64,000 nt of DNA from Sabellastarte sp. h YS-2021 (taxonomy: Eukaryota; Annelida; Polychaeta; Sabellida; Sabellidae). The notes beneath the pieces are model-generated. The model was not told the origin of the DNA. It saw only the letters and a list, made by a program, of their open reading frames with translations, and did not search any database. Made by a program: the position numbers and the translations under genes. Shown here in pieces: positions 23,311-34,073 of the stretch (its first letter is position 1; every line of letters starts with the position of its first letter). The stretch lies in the NCBI GenBank assembly GCA_964017235.1, contig OZ024936.1, positions 35,424,040 through 35,488,039 on the forward strand, in the 5' to 3' direction.

Positions 23311-24379
23311 AATTCGTTGGATAAAGTTACAAGAACATGATAAGTGTAGTGGTTTAAATACGTGTTGTGTTAACAGACACATAACTATAATGCAAATTGA
23401 ATTATATAAAATTAATTTACAGCCTACCCCAGGGCCAACAAACTAGAAAACAAACTAAAAACAAATTCACCTAACAAAAATAAATTTCATAAATTTCAAA
23501 AGAACCAGAGCCATGGGTTTAAAGACCCCAACCAATAGCCAGTATTTAAAGCCAAAGAATTCATTAAATTTCCATTAACCAACTGGACCCTGGGAAACAA
23601 ACTAAAAATTTAGAATAACATTTAGCTGACATAAATCAAGTTTTGAAGAAAATATAAGCTTGAGTAGACCACCCGGGCCCTAATGAGTTGTCCAGCATTC
23701 AAAGCCAAACTTAAAATAAACTATTGTTACCGAACTAGTTTAGAAGTAAAGAATTTAGAAGTTGAGAAATGGTACTTGTTTTAATGAAGTATTTGGACGA
23801 AAGCGAGGGAAGTAGGGTTGGTTTGTCTGTCTGCATGTTCGTGGAGAGCACTAACCATTAGGATTTTTAGTAAATGGAAGTCTACAACATTAATAATGGT
23901 TGGAATGTCTGAAACGTGAAAGGCAACTGAAAGAGGCAAGCTGTGTAAGATCCCAATCCAAGATAATACCCGATCCAATACCTGACGTGAACGAAGTACT
24001 AAAGCCAAGCAACTTGTCCAGAGTAAAAGTACTGTAGACACATTCCCAGAGGGAACCAAAAGAAAACCCGGGAATTGGGATATATAAATATTTATTCTAC
24101 TATTTTTTGTAACTGTTAGTAACATAACATGTAATATAACGTGATAACATCTTTAATATAACTTTTGTATTTAACATATACCTTATAATTAATAAAACAG
24201 TTAGAAATTTATAACATTTCTGCATACATGTCATGTTTACATATATACATATGAGACCAAGGAAACAGGGCTTGGGACACTGTAATAATGACATGAATAG
24301 AAAGTTTAATAACATGAGGTTTACTGAACCCCCCATGTGAATATCTACTTCTGACAGAAGGTTGACAAGCGACCAAATT
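23311..24379. other. No gene recognised between two DIRS-like elements
   Basis: AT-rich sequence with no motif I can assign. It may include the 3' non-coding end of the element at 24.4-29.2 kb. Confidence 0.4.
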
Positions 24380-24482
24380 CTAAAGTGTAGGTAGATATGA
24401 CTTTGTCATGGATTTTTGAAGTAAATTAGGAAAAATCTGTGGTTGAAATGCACAGAGGCACCCAAACAGCCAAGACAGTAGA

Positions 24483-25402
24483 CTATGAATGTAGGAGTCG
24501 CTGAAATGTAGAAGAGACTGGGGATGAAAGCTGAGGAGTGGATTTGATATATTTCCATACAGAATCCGATTTCCAGGTCCCATGGTGCATAATATGCTGT
24601 AGGGGAACCCCATTGTGGAAGGCCCAGGTAGCCCCTGACCGCATAAAGTCATGAAATTTTAAAGAAGGGACAATCTGAAGTTTTGTGGTAATAGAATGCA
24701 GATGACACCTTGCCACTGAATCTGTTAAAGGTACTGGACCATGGGACCTGGGAATGGAAAATAAAGGTTGGTTTGAAGAACCAGAAGTGTCATTTAACAA
24801 CTGTTTGGTGGCTTTAAAAGGGCAAAGTATAGAATCACCTAACATTGGAATGGGAATTGTATGTGTGTCAGTTCTATTTAGTATTGTTTTCGACCACTTA
24901 ACGAGTACATTTGCCCCTTGGTCTGTGAGTACAATATCTCCACGGGCTAGATGTCTTGAGGGGTCGAAAGCAGCAATGGAATGTGGTAGTATGTTGGAGA
25001 TATGCAGAAGTGTAAAAAATGCCAATGAATACAAGGCAGTGAATTGTATGGGAATTTTTGATGTCTGTGTCACCAAAAGAATATCATGAAGTAGTTCTAT
25101 GGATATGATGTTTGTAGATTTAGGTTGAAGAGGTCTATCCAGCTTCAAAGCCTTTAAAAACAATTGAATTTGTTCATGTCTAAATGGGGTGGTGTTTAGA
25201 TTATGAATTATGAACTATGCTCTAATTCCATGTAATTAGCAATATTGGGTGCTGTAGAGCCGTTTTCAGAAAGAAATTGCATAAAGATAAGTAAAACTGA
25301 ATGATTTACCTGATGGTGGCACAACCCAGTTGCCACCAGAAAGCCAAGGAAGTCACTGAACATGCGTTGATATGTCCTAGATGTGGCTGGTGAAAAAACC
25401 AA
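24483..25402 (-). pseudogene. DIRS-like tyrosine recombinase
   Basis: The N-terminal part lies at 25,402-25,208 (SRTYQRMFSDFLGFL, a core-binding helical segment) and the catalytic part at 25,163-24,483. The catalytic half shows the expected landmarks: a LLHISNILPHS segment, VKWSKTILNR, and the late box LKFHDFMRSGATWAFHNGVP (H-x-x-R) followed by HHGTWKS...WKY with the terminal region of the nucleophile. Such recombinases integrate the circular DNA copy in place of an integrase. A frameshift near 25.2 kb splits the gene. Confidence 0.72.
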
Positions 25403-25468
25403 TTGTAATCTCTGTCTGGCCCTGATGGCAAGCTGGGCAGTGAAGTTGCTACCATCTCAAATACAAAA

Positions 25469-26062
25469 TTATATATTATGGTTAAGTTTCATCAGGTCCA
25501 TATGTGTATGGATCCATATGAAGTGTGGTAACAGTTTACGTAATTTAAGAATGGGGTCTTTTGTGATATTCCACCTGGAAAGCAAGTCAGCAATACTATT
25601 TGCTTTGCCAGGTATGTGCCAGGCCCATATCTGTATATTGAATATGGCACAAATCAGCCAAACATTTCGTGCACAAGTAGCTAAGAAAGTATCTTTGGTT
25701 TTACCAGATGTAAGTACTTCAACTACTGCCAAATTGTCACATTTAATATCAATGACCTTATCTGACCATACAAAAGCCCATAACTTCAAAGCCACTACTA
25801 CATTTAACATTTCCAACTGTGTTATATGCAAGTATTGACAATGATCAGGAATAGGCAAGGTATATACCATATTTGCAAAGGTAGCTCCAATTCCCGACAG
25901 GGAACCATCCAGATGGACTACATGATGAGGCATTCTATTATCAAAATAAGTAACACCATTATATTGGTCTAGAAACGTACTAAACCAACATAGATCCTGG
26001 AAGAATTCAGGCTTCAATGTGAATCTGTGGGAGTTATGATGAGACCTCAGAACTTGAAGCAT
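25469..26062 (-). pseudogene. DIRS-like RNase H domain
   Basis: An open run of 197 codons. FFQDLCWFSTFLDQYNG leads into HHVVHLDGSLSGIGATF, the region of the first RNase H Asp. ITQLEMLNVVVALKLW carries the Glu, IKCDNLAVVEVL the second Asp, and HIPGKANSIADLLSRW ends the domain. It degrades the RNA strand after reverse transcription. It is frameshifted from the RT upstream (about 26.1-26.3 kb). Confidence 0.78.
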
Positions 26063-26119
26063 ACGATTTAAGAAGATACAAGCCGGTTTGATGCTTTTTT
26101 GTAATATACAATAATGATC

Positions 26120-27192
26120 CTAACAACGATTGTTGTTTAGTAACAATTTTCTTATGTGTCCATGTTTTACACATATTTTTAATTTCCTGTAGTTTTTCTT
26201 GGATAATGTTTTATTGACTGTGTCAACTTGTATACTTAAACAAGTGATACGTGTAGAGGGAGGAACCAACTTTGAATCACTCACTTCCAGTCCTAGATCC
26301 TTCAACAAGGATAGCAAATATTTATATGATTAATGGATTTTTGACGGTAATGCAATATATATGAGGTCCTCAATATAATTTAGGAGTGCATTATGGTTAT
26401 GTTTTTTCATAATGAACCTAATAGCATCGGAGCATCTCTCAAAAATTCCGGATATGAGTCGAAATCCAAACGGCAGAGATCCGTCCAGGAATAAGTCCTG
26501 ATGAAATATTCCCAGCAGATCAATGTCCCCCACATCTATACGCAAGTGGCGAAACGCCCTACTGATATCTACTTTGTACAATAAGGAATCTGGACCTAAT
26601 TTTCTTACTTCCTGAACAATGTGATCAATGGAAGGATAAGACAGGGAAAAATATGTATCCAAATACTTAAATTTGTGTATTACACTGTTAATAGACGCCC
26701 CTTTGGGCCAACTGAGGTCCATTATTGTACGATGTTGGTCAGTATTTTGTTTTGGCCTGGTTATAAGTGGAGAAATGTAAACAGGAAATGGCAGTTGCTT
26801 AAAAAAGGGCCATATATTGCCCCATACTTCAATTCTTCAGATAGGTACCGATCAATATGGTGCATATGTTGAAGGGCCGAAGCATGATTGTTGTATGTTG
26901 CCTGAAGCTTGAATTTCCTATCAAAGTCAAGAGGAAATCCATAATTTATTAGATCTGGAAGTTGTTGATCCCAATAATCTTGTAAATGGAAATACCATCT
27001 TTCAGGTTTCAGTTGAGTGGGTACTGGTATTCTTGATTTCAAAAAATTTGGAACTCCACTATCACATATTATTTTATTAGCTTCTAGTATATCAGGTATC
27101 TTCTCCCAGAAGATGTGTGGGCCATGGTAAATTGTTAGATCATTCAATGGGATATACCCCAAATCCCCACCATTTTGAGCTACACAAGCCAC
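26120..27192 (-). pseudogene. DIRS-like reverse transcriptase and linker
   Basis: 27,192-26,761 is the pre-RT linker (RIPVPTQLKPERWYFHLQ, HMHHIDRYLSEELKYGAIYG). 26,722-26,330 has MDLSWPKGASINSVIHKF, LYKVDISRAFRHLRID (motif A, catalytic Asp), PFGFRLISGIFERCSDAI (motif B) and ALLNYIEDLIYIAL (motif C). 26,317-26,120 is the post-RT stretch. Motif C reads YIED rather than the usual Y-x-DD, which suggests loss of activity. Frameshifts separate the three pieces. Confidence 0.72.
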
Positions 27193-27216
27193 ATGATCTT
27201 TGCTAAGATGTTTATT

Positions 27217-29208
27217 TTACCATATGTACAATGGAATTTGTTGTAAATGTGCAGAAGAGTAAGGATCTTCATCCTTGGCTACATGTTTTTGTGTTTTATC
27301 AATGAAAGTTGTGGCCATGTGTTCATTCTGATTAATATATACAGAGGGGCCATCAGGTAATGTATCCAACGTAACTTGCTCTTCATAACTATCATGTGGC
27401 AAAGATTCAATATTATGAGTATCTTTACGACCATGTGCCTGGGCTTTCACACTCTTGGTGTTTTTTGTTATTATTTGTGTAAGAAATATGTGCATCTTTT
27501 GTGTGTAATGAACCAGATGTGTTCATAAAAGGGTGCACTCCCCCATCAGACCCCTCAGTATCTGTAGAACGATTTGATGACGAATCATCAGGAAGTTCCA
27601 TAAGAATGTTAAACCTATTTGTTAATGCTCTTGGTGAGCATTCGGACTGTCCCTAGTAGTTTTTGCCAATTTGACAATAAGGGTTTTCTGAGGGAAATGC
27701 AGCCTTTTGCATTTATACTCACCTTGGAAGGGGTAACGATTATAGGTTTGACCTTGTCATTATTGACAGTGACGATGCTGGGACCCGAGGTACGATGGTT
27801 AGAAGCAATGGTGTGTTTGTGATGGAAATCACAATTTGTAACAACTTGGGCATAGGTCCTGTGGTTCCTTGTGTTATTAAAAGCTTTAGAAGAGTAAAAC
27901 CGATGGAAAGCTGTTTGAATGTTTGCATTATGTGCAGATAAAATAGATTTTTGATCATTTTTTGTGTTTCAAACTATTCTAGTTGTATAATGACACAAAT
28001 TAGCTGAACCAACGCCCAAGCCTTTTCATTTTTTGTGTTTCTAGACTTGGTTTTGCAATCCATTTCTGCATGTGGAAACGATTTTCCATTCTTTGTGAAG
28101 CAATGGTTGCAAACATGTTTGTAGATGACACCTTTAGTTTCAGGTGTTGCTTGATGCATACATGAGTTTTGATTGAAGAACTGACAGATCATAGTTCTGG
28201 CATTTTTTTTCATGCTTGGGGGCATTTTTGGAAAGATTTTGGGTGGAAGGGACATGACGTTGAGCATGAGCTCTTCTAATGCGATCAATAAGATCAGTTT
28301 GAGTGTAATCCTTAATCTCACCCTGTTCCATGTGACATAACAGCACTGCATGGCAGGCCTTCCCAGAATTCAAAGAAAAGTCATTAGAGTCATCTAATAA
28401 AGAGATAAGATAATCTAACATTGCATCTTTGTTTTTACTACAATTTCTTCACGCATTGTTCTGCAAAACCCTGCCATCCATTGGCCCATCGATAATTGGT
28501 CGTATGAAACTCTTTCTTTCTGGGAGCCAGCCAATACATGGTCATGTGGCCATTTAACTCTATGTTTAACGAAAACATCACCTCTTTATTTTCAGACATA
28601 CCTGTCTTTGCAAGCTGTTCTTTAATTCTTTCTTCAACACTACGTTGTATTTGGTTATTAGCTCTGATATACTCTAATAAAGGAATCTGAGTAGTACTAG
28701 ACTGAGAACAACAATCAGTGTTGGGTGTCAGAGTACTTTTTTCCGCATGAGTACTCTCTGTTCTGTTTACCCAAGCACTTTTGTGCTGTTTACTGACACA
28801 ACTGCCCTTGACTTTGGATTTATCAGCAGTTTTCTTTACAGGTTTGTCTTCTAATTATTGAAGTCTATCACCAATCGGAGCAAGCTGTGATAAAATTTGT
28901 TGGCTTACCAGAGTTTGTGATTCTTGAAAATCTAAATCATGGGCAGCCTTGCCGGCATTTTCAACTCATAAGCGGTTAAACGAACGCCCACTTGGGCCCG
29001 CACCGTCACTGTCAGGAGAATGAATTATCTTATCACACTCAAGTTCACTACCTGATAGAGAAGAATCTGAATCTTTTTGAGACATAACTTGAGGTTTCTG
29101 TCCCAACAAGTTCGTTATAAATTCGTTATCATCCGACAAATGCAAATCAAAAGATACCTGAGTTGTATCAGCTTTTTGAGAGTGTAAGTTATATTTTTTC
29201 CTCTCCAT
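27217..29208 (-). pseudogene. DIRS-like gag region, fragmented
   Basis: The start MERKKYNLHSQKADTTQ at 29,208 opens an acidic N-terminus. After frameshifts, SVEERIKEQLAKTGMSENK appears near 28.6 kb, and a zinc-knuckle-like VCNHCFTKNGKSFPHAEMDC appears in the 28,351-27,974 frame. Gag would package element RNA. At least four frame breaks are present, so no intact product is expected. Function is inferred from position and the zinc knuckle. Confidence 0.5.
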
Positions 29209-30006
29209 ATACCACAGGTTGAAAGACTAAGATGTAACTAAAATAACACTAAAAACAACGACCTGAAGTACACGAAAAATAAAAATAAAATATAATTGTC
29301 CTTGAGCTGTTACCCCTTCCAAGTGTGAGCTGTAAATGGAAGAAGGGTTCACATGTTTTGGCTAAAGAAGGTGTGAAAAGCCAATCAGAAGCCAGTTTAC
29401 AAACAGCATGGTGATGCATACTAAATGTCAGCTTAAGGTACCCTCTCGGGAATGACCTACCTGACACCAAGGTGTCATCCCGCAAAGTTACAATAAGAAC
29501 AATAAGTTACAATACCCACAGCACAGATTTAAGACAGTAGTAACTGGGAATTTTGCTAGATTAAAGCTATAAAGGTATTTACCACAAAAACCATATAATT
29601 ATTATAAAATCGTAGCACATGAGCCACATGTGGCAAGGGCCACAAGAACTAATTGAATTTGGAATTATTCTCTAGCATAACGTACCCTTTACTTTAATAC
29701 ATGTCTGAGAGCATTGTGACTTTAAGTAGCAAATATGACTGCAAAATAAACATCTAATTTCGTTAAAAAGCAAATACTATAAAAGTCAGTTACCACTCCA
29801 AATGTTTTTTCTTCTTCCTTTTACATTCATGTGGTAGAAGAAAAAATACTGACAAGAATTACACAAAGTATCTAATAGTAAATAATTTGTAACAGATATA
29901 ATGTCACTTTTGTATTAAAACACACAATAATGATGCAACAAGGAGTATGGTAAATACTAAACATTTTATTATCCCCATGGCCTAAAAGTCCTGAAGAAGT
30001 GAAGTG

Positions 30007-30009
<3 letters not shown>

Positions 30010-30047
<38 letters not shown>
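30010..30047. repeat. 38-nt poly(C) run
   Basis: An uninterrupted homopolymer of C. The complementary poly(G) could form G-quadruplexes. Its exact length in a genome assembly is unreliable. Confidence 0.95.
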
Positions 30048-30870
30048 ACCAACATCTGAGCCCAGAGCTTTAAGCAGGGCCAGTCAGGCCCAACAAAGGC
30101 CAGGAAGTAACCAGGAAACACGATATATCCATACACCCAATATTATCACCATACCAACGGAGATAGTCTGGAACTAAAAACATGGTGTGAAAACAAAAAT
30201 ACAAATACACGAATATGCAGTGGGATGTAATATGGGGGGTTACCCCTTTCCACGTCTAGAATGCAAATGGAAGACATTGCTTGAAAAGAAATATACTGGT
30301 TAAGCAATTAGAATTAAGATGGCAAAAACGAAGTGAAGTGTAACCTAGAGTGTTAAATATTTCCTTAAGGCCCCCATAGGAATAAACTAACTTGTTGGCA
30401 CCCAGATGATAGCCCAAACAATGTCAAATAAAATGCAAGAATGCCAAGATTTAATTCTCAGCCACACCCATAACATCTAATGGTTTCACAACCCAATATT
30501 ATGCTTTGAATTGTCATTTAATTTTAACAACAGAAACAGATTTAAATGAAATCAAAACATTAAACAAACGTTTGAATATATCCCAAAAATGCTGATCTTT
30601 TGCTCTCACTGAAAAACTTACAGACAGAACAATAGTGAAGAAAGTGAAGAAAAATGTAAACTGTTCCTGTTCAATTGATAAAAATAATATCTCAGTTAGA
30701 GAAAAATTTCAGTTCTAACCTGGGGTCTTACTCCCCTGTCAACAACTGTCAACAACAAAAAAAAAACTTTTCAATGTTAAATGTTCTACTTTTAAATCGG
30801 GTAATTTGACTAGACAGCTCTTATGTCTCTAGTAAAGTAAGTTCACTTATCCTTGCCAAAAGGTGAACCT
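30048..30870. other. No gene recognised
   Basis: AT-rich sequence that includes 30,238-30,420, a diverged direct repeat of 29,305-29,480. Confidence 0.4.
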
Positions 30871-30879
30871 ACTGTCTTG

Positions 30880-31560
30880 GTATTGCTTTCCTTAGTTGCT
30901 GCCATTGACTCCATTGATCATTCCGCTCTTCTCAGTTGTCTTCAGACATGGTTTGGAGTTTGGGGCTATGCTCTCAGCTGGTTCACTTCATGTTTAGATG
31001 AGCATTATTAGTCTATAAAGTTGGTTCCACCTTGTCCAATATTTGTAAAACTTTGTTTGGAGTTTTTCTGGGTTCTGTTTTGGGCCCTTTGCTGTTTTTG
31101 TTGTACACCACCACCCTCACCTTGATGATTGGTATACACATAGGTACAAAGTTTCAGTTTTATGCCAACGATACTCCAGCTTTGAATACAGCCATACCTG
31201 TAAAACCTGTAAATCCTGCAACAGGAATCTGTGTGTCTTGTTTGATGCAGGCTTCTCCTTTACAGATTATGTGTCCAATTTTTGTAGGCATTCTTCAGAA
31301 CGGTTCATGATCTCAGGTGTATTGATATCTTACTCTCCATAGTGTTATCCTTGCCCCAAATGCTCTTGTTTGCAGTTCATTTGTATTACTACAATTCCCT
31401 TTTCAAAAGTTTGTCTAATTTCAACCAAAGCAAATTACAATGAATCCAGAATACTCTTGTGCAGATTGTTACCAACTGTTTACCAGTTTACCAGGGCAAC
31501 CCGGATCCTAAATAGTCTCCACTGGTCCCCTCCTTCTTGTCAGTCACTATGGGTTTTTTG
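30880..31560 (+). pseudogene. CR1/L2-like LINE reverse transcriptase fragment
   Basis: Translated pieces in shifting frames read AAIDSIDHSALLS (a degraded motif A region), GSVLGPLLFLLYTTTLTLM (motif B) and FQFYANDTPALN (motif C with YAND instead of YADD). RTRILNSLHWSP-like residues follow near 31.5 kb. The order is that of the LINEs at 13.6 and 17.7 kb, but this copy is on the + strand and much older. Confidence 0.7.
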
Positions 31561-31574
31561 AGGCTTCAAAGCAA

Positions 31575-32530
31575 TTTTTAATCGTCGGTGGTAGTTTCCT
31601 GGCTTGTTTTAGTGGATAGGTAAAATATCAAACATGATTGATATTTCACCGACCCTGTAGCGGGTCTCTACAGCTTGTCAGTCATGGTTCCCATCTTGTC
31701 TTATACTATTACTGTTTTGCCTAGAAGAACTTTCCGGCCTGTCATGGTTCAGTACCAGGACACCACCTCCTGATTGGTTGCACACACCAACTGACTGTAC
31801 TTGAAAGGAATCTGCCTTGTCGTAAACATTAACGACCTGACTTGGATACTTTCTGTTAAGACAGAAAGTCTCCAAGTCTTCAACCGTAGTCAGTAACATC
31901 TTAGCAGAACAAGTTAAGAACACATCACAACAAACTGTAAACAGAAACCTACAGGAATTTACAGCAACAAACAAGCCAGGAACTGTGTAGGACAAGCCGG
32001 CCTCATTTTACCGACCCACAGCTTATCGACTATGAAATCTATGGCTATATAAGGCAAGTCGGTTGTGCAATGCATCATTTGGACCTGGCATCCAACGGAT
32101 TACATCTGGCATCATTTAAGATAAGGCTTTTCTTTTTTTACAAATTAACTAGGATTTAGTGTTGAGACACGTGTTTAGGATTTTATTTTTTACAAAGAAA
32201 AATGGGTCATAAGAAGATTAGAAGAGTGAGAAAGATAGAAGTCCCCACAGACACACCAACAGAGTTTGAGTTGGGGGATACAGCTTCTGATATGCAAGGG
32301 AGGAAGGAGGAGAGGGACGCCAGAGTATGGGAGAAAGAGGCACAGAAAAAGAGGGAGGAAGCCAGGGTAGAGGAAACTACACACTCGGCAGAGGTATGAG
32401 TGGCCAAAAAGTGTGCAAGGACAGACAGAAGTGACACAGAAATGGATACAGAGGCTGGAGGAGAGGCAGGTACATCTCGATCAGTCTCAAGGCACAAGAA
32501 GGGGCACATGACAAACATCTACCAGATGCT
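31575..32530 (+). mobile_element. 5' fragment of a second Harbinger-type element
   Basis: It contains a palindrome (31,621-31,652, GGTAAAATATCAA / TTGATATTTCACC), a TATA box (CTATATAAGG, about 32,046) and a short Lys/Glu-rich ORF. The same arrangement opens the Harbinger at 15.9 kb. No nuclease or right terminus is seen before the LTR element begins at 32,940. Confidence 0.5.
32202..32399 (+). pseudogene. Lys/Glu-rich N-terminus of a Harbinger MADF-type protein
   Basis: MGHKKIRRVRKIEVPTDTP starts at 32,202, and the charged 65-codon stretch ends at a TGA. The same frame continues as VAKKCARTDRSDTEMDTEAG to about 32,535 with no MADF domain. It resembles the charged leader of the protein at 16,740 in composition and in its position behind a TATA box. 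It is probably a remnant. Confidence 0.4.
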
Positions 32531-32539
32531 GGCTTAGTA

Positions 32540-32934
32540 GTGATCACATGAGCTATGTTGCGAATTCTTATCTTCTCGATTTGATCAGGGTTTCTCCAGG
32601 AGACTTTGCCTCTTTTAATGTATTGTAAGGCAATCATATGCGCATGTCAAACTGTTACCCAGTTTGTTTCCAACGAGTTCTGCAGCAAGTTCCTAATTGT
32701 AGAACTAGGTTCTCCTTGTACACACCCTAAGAAACCGATTGCAAATTAGATTGGGGAGAGGTCTATTCTGGGGGTTGGCTACTAGCCCAAGGAAATAATG
32801 GTGGTGGGGCCACACAATCTCACGCTTAGCAGCACGATCTCCCGATCAGTGAATCCTTGATTTCAAAGTTTTACATGTAGAGGTGCAATGCTGGCCTCAT
32901 GGCCTTTCTAACTCCTATTGTACTTTCCGTTGGA
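32540..32934. other. No gene recognised
   Basis: A stretch between the Harbinger fragment and the LTR element with no recognisable motif. Confidence 0.4.
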
Positions 32935-32939
32935 CCGTG

Positions 32940-33955
32940 TGTTACATATATTGGACACTATATTAGTACATTGTATATTACATATATTAGGCACTATATT
33001 AGTGCATTGTTTAATTTAAGCTTTATGTTTATACATTGTCATAAAGGATAATTGTGTTGTTGGTTCTTTTTGTGTGTTAACATTTAAAGAAGGGAGTTAT
33101 TGATTTTTGTGTTTTAGTGTTTATTGATTTGTTCACAGACTGGGGGAAATCCCCCCCTCAGTGGTTATGTTAGATTTGGGGAAACCCAATTGCCAGTAGT
33201 TTCTAGAACTTCCTCATTTGGCCTAGATGGCTCAATCTTCTTTTGAGTTGGTTCTGTATAATTCCAGAAGGAATCTGTGAATGTATATAAGGAATGTACA
33301 TCTGACCACAAGAGAACTTTGTATTCGCTGGCTATAAGGAGAGCTATTGTGTTTTGGAATATAATATAACTTGTGTTGCTGTGAACTTTTACTGGAGTGA
33401 ACTAGATACATTGTCTGGACAGATTTATTGCACTTTGGATATTTTTGGATATTGTACAGTTATATAACAGAGAGTGGATTTACTGCATTTTGGACATTGT
33501 CCATATCTTGGAGCAGACAGTACAATTGTGTTAACTCTCTAAGAATCTCCAGACAGACCTTCTGTGTGACTGGATATATAAAGGATAGCAGGACAAGCAC
33601 CTTTTGTGTTGTTGAGTGTGGGACAGGTCACAGAATATAGACATCTGTGTGCGAGTGAACGCTGGACAGATCACGGGACAGACCATAGGACATTGGACAG
33701 ATCACAGAATATACCACAGGACGGATTACAGAACAGATTGCGGGATACGGCGGATAAACTTATTCTTAATCTCAGTGGTCAGGTCAGCTAGATCTTATTA
33801 TTATATTAGTGTGTTTAGTTAAGAGCATACCAGTTGACTGTAATCATTATTGTTGACTATTAAATAAATTTGTTAAGTTAAGCTTTTTGCTTTTTTTTCT
33901 GTTACAACTTAAAGACAACCGGTAATTGCTACCGTGCTTGCCCGTGACCGTAACA
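32940..33955 (+). repeat. 5' LTR (1,016 bp)
   Basis: TGTTACAT...CCGTAACA. It contains a TATA box (TATATAA, 33,284-33,290) and a poly(A) signal AATAAA (33,863-33,868). It is about 99% identical to the 3' LTR by eye. Short ORFs inside it occur in both LTRs and are not thought to be genes. Confidence 0.95.
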
Positions 33956-33961
33956 GGAAAA

Positions 33962-33979
33962 TTGGGGCTCGTCCGGGAT
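33962..33979 (+). other. Primer-binding site, tRNA-Pro type
   Basis: TTGGGGCTCGTCCGGGAT begins six bases after the 5' LTR. It matches the complement of the 3' end of tRNA-Pro, as known from retroviruses that use this primer, at all but one position. Confidence 0.75.
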
Positions 33980-34073
33980 CCAACCATTTGATTACAACCA
34001 TTTGATCAACGGTTCAATTAACATTTTGAAATCCATTTGATTTAGTAATTGGTTACAGTCAACAGTGCTCAAA

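Larger units (their letters stand above)
24380..29208 (-). mobile_element. DIRS-like tyrosine-recombinase retrotransposon, decayed
   Basis: Minus-strand pieces lie in the order gag-like (29.2-27.2 kb), RT (27.2-26.3 kb), RNase H (26.1-25.5 kb) and tyrosine recombinase (25.4-24.4 kb), which is the order of DIRS/Ngaro retroelements. Each domain is readable, but frameshifts and stops separate them. No terminal repeats could be fixed. A pair of diverged direct repeats just outside the gag end (29,305-29,480 and 30,238-30,420) might be related. Confidence 0.75.

Noticed and set aside
31678..31995. 105-codon minus-strand ORF
   Set aside because: It lies inside the 5' region of a Harbinger-type fragment on the opposite strand, and no family is recognised.
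33428..33822. Short ORFs inside the LTRs, repeated at 38,087-38,481
   Set aside because: They recur only because the LTRs are repeated. They overlap in two frames and have no domain.
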